Translations under genes and position numbers: made by a program | Shown: positions 15,534 through 23,230 of the stretch, in pieces | Numbering within the stretch: position 1 is the first letter of the stretch | Layout of the letters: every line of letters begins with the position of its first letter | Origin: Synergistales bacterium | Lineage (GTDB): Bacteria; Synergistota; Synergistia; Synergistales; Aminithiophilaceae | DNA: 46,044 bases | Assembly: GCA_018433595.1 (NCBI GenBank) | Contig: JAHDQY010000016.1 | Coordinates: 1 to 46,044 of the forward strand | Direction: 5' to 3' | Notes under the pieces: generated by a model | Seen by the model: only the letters and a program-made list of their open reading frames with translations | Told to the model about the DNA's origin: nothing | The model's database searches: none

Positions 15534-17264
15534 ATGGACAACGACCGAGTCACCGACACCTATTTTGCCTGGGACCCGCGCGACAACCCGCTCTTTGCGC
15601 CTCTCATCGTCGGGCGCGGCTCCATTGGAGGAAAAGGGCGCTCCCTTCTTTTCGCCCTGGAGAGACTCCGCGTCCGAGGAGAACCCCTTTTCGACGAGGT
15701 GAACCTGCCTCCGGCGATCTACATCGGCGTCGGCGCCTTCCACGACTTCCTCTCGACCCTCCCCGAGGCTGAAAGGCTTCTCCGGGAAGAGCCGGAGACG
15801 ATCGAAGGGGCTTTCCTGAAAACGCCCCTCCCCTCCTACGTCCGGACGGCCCTGGAGCGCTTCCTCGCCGGCATCACCGACCCCATCGTGATCCGCTCCA
15901 GCAGCCTCCTCGAAGATTCGCTGAAACACTCCTTCGCCGGGAAATACCGCTCCACCTTTCTCTTCAACGCCGGGAGCCTCGAAGAGCGCCTCTCCGCCGC
16001 CGAAGACGAGGTCCGGCGGATCTACGCCCGGATCTTCTTCCCCGCCGCCACGAGCTACCGCACAAAACACGGCCTGGGAGAGGACGCCATGGGACTTATC
16101 GTCATGCGCATCTCCGGACGCTGGCGGGGCCCCTACTACTACCCCACCATGGGCGGCGTCGGTTTTTCCCGCAATTTCCGGCGATGGACGACGCGAATCC
16201 GTCCCGACGACGGAATCCTCCGCATCGTTTTCGGCCTGGGGACGATGAGCACCAAAAGGGGCTACGCCCGGATCTATTCGCTGACAAACCCCGCGCTGCG
16301 CCCCGAAGGACTCGACCCCTACAAGATCATGCGCCATGCCCAGGAGCGGTTCCAGGTCATCGACGGACGCACCGGACGCCTCGAGATCTACAACATCCAG
16401 GAGGTCTGGCGCGATATCCTCCCCTACCACCCCTGCTTCGGGAATTTCGCCCAGGTCTACCATCAGGACTGCGAGAGAGGCTATTTCTCTTGCGTCGACC
16501 GGTCCTTCATGCCCGGTAGGGAGAAAAAGATCGCCTTCACCTTCGAACTCTTCCCCAAGCGGCATCGGATCTTCTTCGACCGCATGAAGCTCCTGCTGAA
16601 GACGCTGGAAGAAGCAATGGGCGTCCCCGCCGATATCGAATTCGCCTACGAACCCTGCGAGGACAAGCTGGAATTGCTTCAGTCCCGTCCCCTCTGGGAG
16701 GGCGACGTGCGGCAGAGCGTGGGCATCCCGGAACCGGGCGAAAGGCGGCTGCTGCTGAAAGCCAACAAGATGGTCACCAACGGCTCCGTCGAGCACGTGC
16801 CCTGGATCGTCTACATCGACCATCGCGTCTACTCCGTCGCCAGAGACTTCCACGAGATCGCCCGGGCCATCGGAGAGATCAACGCCGCCATGGGGACGAG
16901 CCGCTACATCCTGGCCGCGCCGGGTCGGGTCGGGTCAAGCAATCCCGAGCTGGGCGTCCCCGTCCACTACAACGAGCTGACCCGCTGCTGCTGCATCATC
17001 GAACTGGGCATCCCCCGGGAGGGGTACATGCCCGAACTCTCCTACGGCACCCACTTCTTTTCCGACCTCGAGGTGGACAACGTCCTCTATATGCCCGTCT
17101 ACGAGGGAGAGTCGGGTAACGTCTTCGACCGCGACTTTTTCGAAAAGACACCCTTCGAGCCCGGTCCGCACAGGGCGATCCGCCTCTTTAGGGGCGATTT
17201 TTCCGTCTACATGTGCGGATTCAGGAACAAGGGGATTGTCCTCGCCGAAGCGACACCCTCATGA
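15534..17264 (+). CDS. PEP-synthase-like protein, ATP-binding domain only (paralogue 2)
   Basis: This 576-residue protein is a diverged tandem paralogue of the gene just upstream. It shares GGKGRSLLFALERL at the N-terminus, IRSSSLLEDS (Arg121 onward) with HSFAGKYRSTF, FGLGTMSTKRGYAR, and the C-terminal block APGRVGSSNP, LGVPVHYNEL, SYGTHFFSDL, VDNVLYMP. It likewise lacks the phosphohistidine and PEP-barrel domains of PEP synthase. ATG 15534 is preferred over an in-frame ATG at 15480 that lies inside the upstream gene. The gap is 22 bases. The pair could work as a heteromer; the function is unknown. A long terminator hairpin follows immediately. Confidence 0.8.
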   Translation: MDNDRVTDTYFAWDPRDNPLFAPLIVGRGSIGGKGRSLLFALERLRVRGEPLFDEVNLPPAIYIGVGAFHDFLSTLPEAERLLREEPETIEGAFLKTPLPSYVRTALERFLAGITDPIVIRSSSLLEDSLKHSFAGKYRSTFLFNAGSLEERLSAAEDEVRRIYARIFFPAATSYRTKHGLGEDAMGLIVMRISGRWRGPYYYPTMGGVGFSRNFRRWTTRIRPDDGILRIVFGLGTMSTKRGYARIYSLTNPALRPEGLDPYKIMRHAQERFQVIDGRTGRLEIYNIQEVWRDILPYHPCFGNFAQVYHQDCERGYFSCVDRSFMPGREKKIAFTFELFPKRHRIFFDRMKLLLKTLEEAMGVPADIEFAYEPCEDKLELLQSRPLWEGDVRQSVGIPEPGERRLLLKANKMVTNGSVEHVPWIVYIDHRVYSVARDFHEIARAIGEINAAMGTSRYILAAPGRVGSSNPELGVPVHYNELTRCCCIIELGIPREGYMPELSYGTHFFSDLEVDNVLYMPVYEGESGNVFDRDFFEKTPFEPGPHRAIRLFRGDFSVYMCGFRNKGIVLAEATPS

Positions 17265-17266
17265 AT

Positions 17267-17326
17267 TCTCAAAAGAAAGAAGCTCCCCCCGCCGGGCCCG
17301 GCGGGGGGAGCTTCTTTCTTTTGAGA
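17267..17326. terminator. 60-nt perfect palindrome, bidirectional terminator
   Basis: Two 30-base arms (17267-17296 and 17297-17326) are exact inverted copies meeting at GGGCCC. The arms contain a purine run on one side and its pyrimidine complement on the other, so each strand reads a GC stem followed by T-rich sequence. It starts 3 bases after the stop of the PEP-synthase-like gene and ends 4 bases before the end of the convergent sufB gene. Confidence 0.85.
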
Positions 17327-17329
17327 CGC

Positions 17330-18277
17330 TCAGCGCAGAAGCCCCGAGACGATGACGTCGACAGACTCGTCCTCGGAGAGGCCCTTGGCCATGAGACCGG
17401 CGATCTTGTCGTCGGCGATGCGCCCGATGGCCGCCTCGTGGGTCACCTCGGCCTCGGGATGGGAGGCCTTGACGACGGGTGAGGCCTCGGCCTGGGCGCG
17501 GCCCTGGACGATCTCGGTGCAATCCAGATGGCCCCGGGCTCCCGACGCGGCGCCGTCGATCATTCCCAGGAAGAGACCGCGGCTTGCGTCGGATAGGACG
17601 ACGCGGGCCTTGACGAGGGCCGAACTTCCCTCGCCGGTAAGGCGGACGACGTCGCGGACCTTGCAGGTATCGTCATACTTGCCGTAAACCTTGGACGTCA
17701 CCTCGACGCGGCTCTTGGCCCCCCAGGCCTCGACATCGAAATCGAGGTTGAGATCGCCGACGCGCCCCTCTACGAGGGTGAAGTCACCCTCGTAGAGGGA
17801 GCCTGGGCCGACACGGACCTTGCTCACGGGACGCACCTCAATGCGCCCCTCCCTGCTGTGAACGTGGACCTCCCTGTAGGCGAAGGAGGCACCTGAACCG
17901 ATCTCGATGGTTCCCTCCATGGCGTGAAGGAAGAGGGTGGCGTTGGGGAAGATGCAGTGGGCCATGAAGACGGCCTTGGCGCCGTCCTCGATGACGATGT
18001 GGCTTTGGATCACCTGTCTGCCCTCTTTCCCGAGATGACCGAAGCAGAGGTTGACGGGTTTAGGGAGAACGACTCCCCGCTCGACGGTGATTGCGGCGTC
18101 GATGCCGTCATCCGTCTCCGTCGCCTCGATGCGGACACCCGGCACCTGGTGGGCACCGAGGATCTCGTTGCCGTGGACGACGACGTAGATGGCGTCATCG
18201 CTCCGGAAGGCCTCGTGGGCCGCACCGGTCCGCTCGGCGATCTCGATAAGGGCCGCCATCTGCTCCTGCGCGGTCAT
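17330..18277 (-). CDS. sufB: SufB/SufD-family Fe-S scaffold (short, SmsB-like)
   Basis: This 315-residue protein belongs to the SufB/SufD beta-helix family: the C-terminal half carries GRGHLDCTEIVQGRAQAEAS, HPEAEVTHEAAIGRI and the final LSEDESVDVIVSGLL, all family hallmarks. It is shorter than classical SufB (about 470 residues) because the N-terminal part is minimal, like the two-gene SUF-like minimal (SMS) systems described in archaea and anaerobes. With SufC it forms the scaffold on which [4Fe-4S] clusters are assembled. Its start overlaps the sufC stop (ATGA). No sufS, sufU or sufD is in the window. The ATG at 18277 has a GGGAGGGGTG site; an in-frame start further up lies inside sufC. Confidence 0.88.
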   Translation of the reverse strand: MTAQEQMAALIEIAERTGAAHEAFRSDDAIYVVVHGNEILGAHQVPGVRIEATETDDGIDAAITVERGVVLPKPVNLCFGHLGKEGRQVIQSHIVIEDGAKAVFMAHCIFPNATLFLHAMEGTIEIGSGASFAYREVHVHSREGRIEVRPVSKVRVGPGSLYEGDFTLVEGRVGDLNLDFDVEAWGAKSRVEVTSKVYGKYDDTCKVRDVVRLTGEGSSALVKARVVLSDASRGLFLGMIDGAASGARGHLDCTEIVQGRAQAEASPVVKASHPEAEVTHEAAIGRIADDKIAGLMAKGLSEDESVDVIVSGLLR

Positions 18278-19014
18278 TCGGAACACCCCTCCCTTTCCAG
18301 GGCAGCCGGCTCCTGGCAGGGCTCGCACTGAGACAGGAAGTAGCGTTTGACCGCCTCGGCGGTCCCCTCAAGAACGACGGAACCGCTGCACATGAGATAG
18401 GAGCGATCGCACTGGGAGGCCACATCCTCACGGTGGGTGATGATGAGAACCCCCCGCCCCTCCCGGGCAAGGAGACGGAAGACCTGCATGATCTCGCCCA
18501 GGGCGAGGAGGTCGACGCCCGAATCGGGCTCGTCGAGAATGGCCAGGCGAGGCTTCATGAGATAGACCGAGGCCAGCTCGATCCGTTTGCGCTCCCCCCC
18601 GGAGAGGGTCTTGTCGACCATCCGGTCCATGTAGGAGCGGGGGTCCAGAAGGACGAGGGAGAGAGCCTCGGCCAGGTCCTTCTCTTCGGCCTTTTTCGAA
18701 GAAAGGCGCAGGTAGTCCCGGACGGAGACGCCTTCGTAACGGGCCGGATGCTGCCAGGCCAGAGTCAACCCCTCTCGGGCCCGGTCGGTGATGGAAAGAT
18801 CGGTGATCTCCCTGCCGCGAAAACGGATACGCCCCTCCTGGGGGCGGTAGTTGGCCAGCCCCATGACGGCATAGGCCAGACTCGACTTGCCCGCGCCGTT
18901 CCGGCCGAGAACGCCCGTGATCTGTCCTTCCTCGGCCTTCAGAGAGAGACGGTTGAGGATCTTCTTGCCCTCCCTGGCGACGGAAATGCCTTCCACTTCA
19001 AGCAACGCTGTCAC
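18274..19014 (-). CDS. sufC: SufC-like Fe-S cluster assembly ATPase
   Basis: This 246-residue cytosolic ABC-type ATPase has Walker A GRNGAGKSS, a Q-loop near LAWQHPARYEGV, the signature LSGGERKRIELA and Walker B LAILDEPDSGVD with the SufC-type DSGVD. The switch His is in IITHRED. The C-terminus has extra cysteines (QCEPCQEP) and is slightly longer than usual. It drives conformational change in the SufB-type scaffold encoded by the overlapping next gene. GTG 19014 is the only start fitting the upstream GGAAGG site. The gap to pgi upstream is 38 bases, so all three may share one transcript. Confidence 0.92.
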   Translation of the reverse strand: MTALLEVEGISVAREGKKILNRLSLKAEEGQITGVLGRNGAGKSSLAYAVMGLANYRPQEGRIRFRGREITDLSITDRAREGLTLAWQHPARYEGVSVRDYLRLSSKKAEEKDLAEALSLVLLDPRSYMDRMVDKTLSGGERKRIELASVYLMKPRLAILDEPDSGVDLLALGEIMQVFRLLAREGRGVLIITHREDVASQCDRSYLMCSGSVVLEGTAEAVKRYFLSQCEPCQEPAALEREGCSE

Positions 19015-19052
19015 GCTAACACCAACCTTCCTGATCGGGGAGCCGCCCTCTA

Positions 19053-20441
19053 CTAGAAGGAGAGGTGCCTCCCCTCGATGCGGACGAAAGCCTCCTTCGA
19101 CGCCTTCCCGTCGGCCTCGAAGCCCTTTCTCCCCATGAGACCGCAGGTGAAGCGCTTGCCCTGCTCCACGCCCGGCTGGTCGAAGGGGTTGATACCGAGA
19201 AGCCGCCCCGTGAGGGCCGTGACATACTCGTAGAAGTAGATCAGGCCTCCGAGGTGGAAGGCATCGAGTCCGGGCAGATCCAGCCAGAGGACGGGCCGCC
19301 CCAGCGAGGCCAGGGTCGAGGCCGTTGCCCGGGCTTCGGCGTGAAGCATGGCCCCCATCTCCTGACCGCCGAGGTAGGCAAGCGGCTCCAGTTCGAGGTC
19401 GGAGACGGGAGGGATGAGAGCCGTTTCGCCCAGGTCGTCGACATTGATAATCGTGAACAGTTTATCATCTGGCCCTTCAGTGTAAAGCTGAACCTGCGAA
19501 TGCTGGTCGACGGCTCCCAGGGCCCGGACAGGGGTGGTGCCCTGTCCTTCCTTGCCGAGGCTTTCCCCCCAGAGTTGGGCGAACCATTCGGTGAAGTCCT
19601 TCAGGCCGTCGACGTAGGGCATGAGGACGGTCATGTTGCGCCCTCTGCAACCGTGAATCCAGTGGAGCCCCGCCACGATCCAGGCCGGATTGTCGGCGAG
19701 ACGGGACCGCAGGGCCAGGCGATCGTCCATCTCCCGGGCCCCTTCCTGAAGGGCCGCCACGTCGACACCGAGGGCTGCCGAGGCGGCGAGCCCGGCGGCG
19801 GAGAGAACGGAATAGCGCCCCCCCACCGTAGAAGGAAGGGGGAGGCTGCGGCAACGGCGGGACTCGGCAAAAGCCCGCAGAAGACCCTTCTCGGGGTCGG
19901 TGACGACGAGAAGGTGTTTCATCGCCGCCTCCTCGCCGAGCGACCTCTTCATCGCCTCCCAGATCCAGAGAAAGTTGGTCATCGTCTCGGCCGTGCTTCC
20001 CGACTTGCTGACGACGACGACGGCCGTCCGGGCCGGGTCGATCATCTGCCAGAGGGCCTTCGTGCTCCGGGGATCGACGTTTTCGACGACGTAGAAGCGG
20101 GGGGTTTTTCGCTCCGCCAGAGCCAGTTCGTTATGGCAGGGGTGCAGGAGGGCACCCGCCACCATCCGGTTGCCCAAGGCCGACCCTCCGATGCCGATCT
20201 GAATCACGGCGTCGAAAGATGCAAGCCATTCCCCTGCCTCGAGAATCGCTTCAAGGTCGGCATGAGGAAGATCAATCCAGCCGAACCCCTCTTTCTTGCG
20301 GTTGGCCTTGGAGCGAAGCCAGACATCGGCATCACGAAGAGAGGGTTCAGCGGCTTCGAGCTCGGCCCAGGCGACCCCGACTCCGTCGGATCGCTCCTGA
20401 AGAGCCGCTCCGTAGCTCAGCTCCAGCAATTTCCCGGTCAT
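19053..20441 (-). CDS. pgi: Glucose-6-phosphate isomerase
   Basis: This 462-residue cytosolic enzyme interconverts glucose-6-P and fructose-6-P. It has the two SIS subdomains and family signatures: IGIGGSALGNRMV, SKSGSTAETMTNF, TVGGRYSVLSAAG and GTTPVRALGAVDQHSQ, with the late VEQGK signature carrying the active-site Lys. The length fits the short bacterial/archaeal form. ATG 20441 follows GAGGAGGA by 7 bases. It is upstream of sufC and sufB on the same strand, and divergent from the nfn operon across 252 bases that must hold both promoters. Confidence 0.93.
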   Translation of the reverse strand: MTGKLLELSYGAALQERSDGVGVAWAELEAAEPSLRDADVWLRSKANRKKEGFGWIDLPHADLEAILEAGEWLASFDAVIQIGIGGSALGNRMVAGALLHPCHNELALAERKTPRFYVVENVDPRSTKALWQMIDPARTAVVVVSKSGSTAETMTNFLWIWEAMKRSLGEEAAMKHLLVVTDPEKGLLRAFAESRRCRSLPLPSTVGGRYSVLSAAGLAASAALGVDVAALQEGAREMDDRLALRSRLADNPAWIVAGLHWIHGCRGRNMTVLMPYVDGLKDFTEWFAQLWGESLGKEGQGTTPVRALGAVDQHSQVQLYTEGPDDKLFTIINVDDLGETALIPPVSDLELEPLAYLGGQEMGAMLHAEARATASTLASLGRPVLWLDLPGLDAFHLGGLIYFYEYVTALTGRLLGINPFDQPGVEQGKRFTCGLMGRKGFEADGKASKEAFVRIEGRHLSF

Positions 20442-20532
20442 GATCCATTCCTCCTCGACAAATTCTCTGGCCCGCGCCTAAGGTCCGGGATAAAATTAAC
20501 GGCACCACCCGTTCAGATCTTCTCTCACAAGT

Positions 20533-20561
20533 TTGCCTTGTCACGAGAGTCATATTACTAT
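20533..20561 (+). promoter_or_regulatory. Candidate promoter of nfnAB
   Basis: TTGCCT (20533-20538) and TACTAT (20556-20561) are spaced by 17 bases, 4/6 matches each. They lie about 130 bases upstream of nfnA in the divergent pgi/nfn gap. An overlapping TTGTCA (20538) has no well-spaced -10. Weak support. Confidence 0.3.
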
Positions 20562-20643
20562 GAGTCAATGCTGTCCGACCGGACCGCCCAGGTACAGGGT
20601 ACCTCAAGGTCCGGAAAGATCAACTCCGTCCACAGCGGCCTTC

Positions 20644-20659
20644 GAGGGAAATTTCCCTC
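20644..20659. promoter_or_regulatory. 16-bp perfect palindrome, candidate operator of nfnAB
   Basis: GAGGGAAATTTCCCTC is a perfect 16-base palindrome 35 bases before the nfnA start and about 80 bases after the candidate promoter. Its symmetry and AT centre suit a dimeric repressor site; a 5-bp RNA stem is the alternative. A second small inverted repeat (AGGTAC/GTACCT) lies at 20590-20604. Confidence 0.35.
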
Positions 20660-20693
20660 CGGGCCTCAACATAACAGGCGAGGAGGCTCTTCA

Positions 20694-21527
20694 ATGTACA
20701 AGATCCTGAGCAAGCGGCTGATCGCCCCCAAGGAGTACGACATTTGGGTCGAGGCTCCACGGGTGGCCCGGAACGGGAAGGCGGGGCAGTTCGTCGTCCT
20801 CCGCACCTCCGAGAAGGGCGAGCGGATCCCTCTGACCGTCGCCGATTACGACCGTGAGGGCGGACGGATTCGGATCATCTTCCAGGTCGTCGGCAAGACG
20901 ACGATGGCGATGTCCCGTCTCGACGTGGGAGACAGCCTTCACGACGTACTGGGGCCACTGGGCAACCCGAGCGAGATCGAAAACCTGGGGACCGTTCTCA
21001 TGGTCGGCGGCGGCGTCGGCATCGCAGCCCTCTACCCCATTCTGAAGGAACTCAAGAAGGCCGGCAACAAGGTCATCACCATCCTCGGCGGCCGCACGTC
21101 GGAGCTGGTCATCCTCAAGGAGGAGTGCGCCGCCTGCTCCGACGAGCTCCTCGTCACCACCGACGACGGTTCCGAGGGCATCAGGGGTGTCGTCACCGAT
21201 GCCATGCAGATTCTGGCTGAACGGGGCGAAAAGATCGCCCGGGCCTGGATCATCGGCCCCACGATCATGATGAAATTCGCCGCCCTCAAGGCCAAGGAGC
21301 TCGGGATTCCCTGCTGGGTCTCCCTCAATCCGATCATGGTGGACGGGACGGGGATGTGCGGCTGCTGCCGCGTAACCGTCAACGACGAGATCCGTTTCGC
21401 CTGCGTCGACGGCCCCGAGTTCGACGGCTGGGGCGTCAACTGGAACGAATTCATGAACCGCATGGGTCAATACAAGGACGAGGAGAAGATTTCCCTCGAA
21501 AAATTCCAGTCCGAGGTGGGTGAATAG
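20694..21527 (+). CDS. nfnA: NADH-dependent ferredoxin:NADP+ oxidoreductase small subunit (NfnA)
   Basis: This 277-residue flavoprotein is related to dihydroorotate dehydrogenase electron-transfer subunits. It has a ferredoxin-reductase-like FAD barrel (RIPLTVADYD), an NAD(H)-binding domain (VGGGVGIAALYPILKEL) and a C-terminal [2Fe-2S] site. That site keeps the Nfn pattern in which one ligand is Asp: VDGTGMCGCCRV gives Asp, Cys and Cys, with a further Cys in FACVDGPEFDGW. NfnAB uses electron bifurcation to couple NADH, reduced ferredoxin and NADP+. ATG 20694 has AGGAGG upstream; the open frame before it is not coding. nfnB follows after 2 bases. Confidence 0.92.
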   Translation: MYKILSKRLIAPKEYDIWVEAPRVARNGKAGQFVVLRTSEKGERIPLTVADYDREGGRIRIIFQVVGKTTMAMSRLDVGDSLHDVLGPLGNPSEIENLGTVLMVGGGVGIAALYPILKELKKAGNKVITILGGRTSELVILKEECAACSDELLVTTDDGSEGIRGVVTDAMQILAERGEKIARAWIIGPTIMMKFAALKAKELGIPCWVSLNPIMVDGTGMCGCCRVTVNDEIRFACVDGPEFDGWGVNWNEFMNRMGQYKDEEKISLEKFQSEVGE

Positions 21528-21529
21528 CC

Positions 21530-22936
21530 ATGGCTCAGAAGATCACGCCTAAAAAAACTCCCATCGCCGAGCAGGACCCCATCGTACGGGGGAAAAACTT
21601 CGATGAAGTCTGCCTCGGCTACTCCCTCGAAGAGGCTCGCCTTGAGGCGGCGCGATGCCTCCAGTGCAAGACGGCCCCCTGCATCGGCGGCTGCCCCGTG
21701 GCCATCAACATTCCCGGATTCATCAAGGCCCTGGCCGACGGCGATCTCCCCAAGGCCTGGGAAGTCCTGAGCGACGCCACGGCCCTTCCCGCCGTCTGCG
21801 GCCGCGTCTGCCCCCAGGAGACCCAGTGCGAGGGCGTCTGCACCGTCGGCAAGATCAAGGGCAAGGAGCCCGTGGCCATCGGCAAGCTGGAGCGCTTCGT
21901 CGCCGACTGGAAGGCCGCTCAGCCCGAAGAACCCGTCACCCCTCCCGCTCAGGACAAGGGGAAGGTCGCCGTCATCGGCTCAGGCCCGGCGGGGCTGACC
22001 GTCGCGGGCGACCTCGCCAAGATGGGCTATAAGGTGACCGTTTTCGAAGCCCTTCACGAGCCCGGCGGCGTCCTCATGTACGGCATTCCCGAGTTCCGTC
22101 TCCCCAAGGAGATCGTCCGCCGCGAAATCGGCAATATCAGGAAGCTCGGCGTCGACGTCGAGGTCAACTCCGTCGTCGGACGGACCCTCTCCATGGAGGA
22201 GATCCGCAGCAGCTTTGATGCCGTCTTCATCGGCACCGGCGCCGGAACTCCCCATTTCATGAGGCTTCCCGGGACAAACCTCAACGGCGTCTTCTCGGCC
22301 AGCGAGTACCTGACGCGGATCAACCTGATGCACGCCTACCAGTTCCCCGACTACGACACGCCGACGCGGAAATCGAAGAAGGTCGTCGTTTTCGGCGGAG
22401 GCAACGTGGCCATGGATGCCGCCCGGTCGGCCCTGCGCCTCGGCGCCGACGAGGTGACCATCGTCTACCGCCGCTCCGTCGAAGAGCTGCCGGCCCGAAT
22501 CGAGGAGTACCACCACGCCGTCGAAGAAGGCATCGTCTTCAACTTCCTCACCAACCCCGTCGAGTACATCGGCGACGAGAAGGGCTACCTCAAGGCCGTC
22601 CGATGCATCCGCATGAAGCTGGGCGAGCCTGACGCCTCAGGACGCCGCCGCCCCATCCCCATAGAGGGCAGCGAGTTCGTCATCGAAGCCGACACCGCCG
22701 TCGAAGCCATCGGCCAGGGATCGAACAAGGTCCTTCTCAACGCCTTCCCCGAGCTGAAACTCAACAGGTGGGGCTACATCGACGCCGATGAGAAGACGGG
22801 CGAGACGAACCTCCCCGGAGTCTACGCCGGAGGCGACATCGTCACCGGCGCCGCCACGGTCATCCTCGCCATGGGCGTGGGGCGTGATGCGGCCCGATCC
22901 ATCGACGCCTACATTCAGGGGAAGAAGCAGGCCTGA
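21530..22936 (+). CDS. nfnB: NADH-dependent ferredoxin:NADP+ oxidoreductase large subunit (NfnB; GltD-like)
   Basis: This 468-residue protein is a glutamate-synthase-small-subunit-like flavoenzyme. It has an N-terminal double [4Fe-4S] domain (CLQCKTAPCIGGCPV, then CGRVCPQETQCEGVC), an FAD site (GSGPAGLTVAGDLA) and an NADP(H) site (FGGGNVAMDAARSALRLGA), ending with YAGGDIVTGAATVI. Alone such sequences are often called homotetrameric glutamate synthase (GltA), but the immediate nfnA partner (2-base gap) makes NfnB the better call. It carries the bifurcating FAD and the ferredoxin-side clusters. This complex supplies NADPH from ferredoxin and NADH, fitting a ferredoxin-based fermenter. Confidence 0.92.
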   Translation: MAQKITPKKTPIAEQDPIVRGKNFDEVCLGYSLEEARLEAARCLQCKTAPCIGGCPVAINIPGFIKALADGDLPKAWEVLSDATALPAVCGRVCPQETQCEGVCTVGKIKGKEPVAIGKLERFVADWKAAQPEEPVTPPAQDKGKVAVIGSGPAGLTVAGDLAKMGYKVTVFEALHEPGGVLMYGIPEFRLPKEIVRREIGNIRKLGVDVEVNSVVGRTLSMEEIRSSFDAVFIGTGAGTPHFMRLPGTNLNGVFSASEYLTRINLMHAYQFPDYDTPTRKSKKVVVFGGGNVAMDAARSALRLGADEVTIVYRRSVEELPARIEEYHHAVEEGIVFNFLTNPVEYIGDEKGYLKAVRCIRMKLGEPDASGRRRPIPIEGSEFVIEADTAVEAIGQGSNKVLLNAFPELKLNRWGYIDADEKTGETNLPGVYAGGDIVTGAATVILAMGVGRDAARSIDAYIQGKKQA

Positions 22937-22950
22937 GCAGAGGCCCGGCG

Positions 22951-23163
22951 ATGACGGGACGGGAAGAAACCGTGAAGTGGCAGGCCTTCCGCGAGGAGAC
23001 CCTCGACCTCGCCCGCAAAAGGGAGAATGACGACTTCATGCGCTACGCCTCGTCGATGACCGACCGGGCCTGGAGACATGTCGTCGACGAGGGGGTCTTT
23101 TCTCCGGAAGAGGCCGAAAAGCGCCTCTGGGGCTTCTACCAGGAAGACCTCAAGTTCCGCTGA
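22951..23163 (+). CDS. Small hypothetical protein downstream of nfnB
   Basis: This is a 70-residue (from ATG 22951) or 63-residue (from GTG 22972) soluble, charged protein, largely helical, with Trp, Arg and Glu spread evenly. I do not recognise a family. The GTG start has GGGAAG 6 bases upstream and may be the true one; neither site is strong. It sits 14 bases after nfnB and ends just before a strong terminator, so it is probably the last gene of the nfn operon. A regulatory or stabilising role for NfnAB is only a guess. Confidence 0.6.
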   Translation: MTGREETVKWQAFREETLDLARKRENDDFMRYASSMTDRAWRHVVDEGVFSPEEAEKRLWGFYQEDLKFR

Positions 23164-23191
23164 CCCCGGGGAAGGGCTCTCCTCGGTAGAC

Positions 23192-23224
23192 AAGGGCGGC
23201 GCCTCGAAAAGGAGCGCCGCCCTT
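23192..23224. terminator. Bidirectional terminator after nfn operon
   Basis: An 11-bp stem (23192-23202 with 23214-23224; AAGGGCGGCGC) can extend outward with one bulge (GACA/TGTC) and is followed by CTTTGTC. It lies between the convergent nfn operon and ATC-hydrolase-like gene. Confidence 0.7.
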
Positions 23225-23230
23225 TGTCCG

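Noticed and set aside
20538-20543. TTGTCA as the -35 of nfnAB
   Set aside because: No -10-like hexamer lies 16-18 bases downstream; the overlapping TTGCCT gives correct spacing, though both are weak.
19065-20693. Long upstream extension of the nfnA frame across pgi
   Set aside because: The extension is antisense to pgi and to the intergenic region; nfnA homology begins at ATG 20694, which has its own AGGAGG site.
21530-22936. Annotation as glutamate synthase small subunit
   Set aside because: The domain order fits, but the adjacent nfnA and the absence of a glutamate synthase large subunit favour NfnB.
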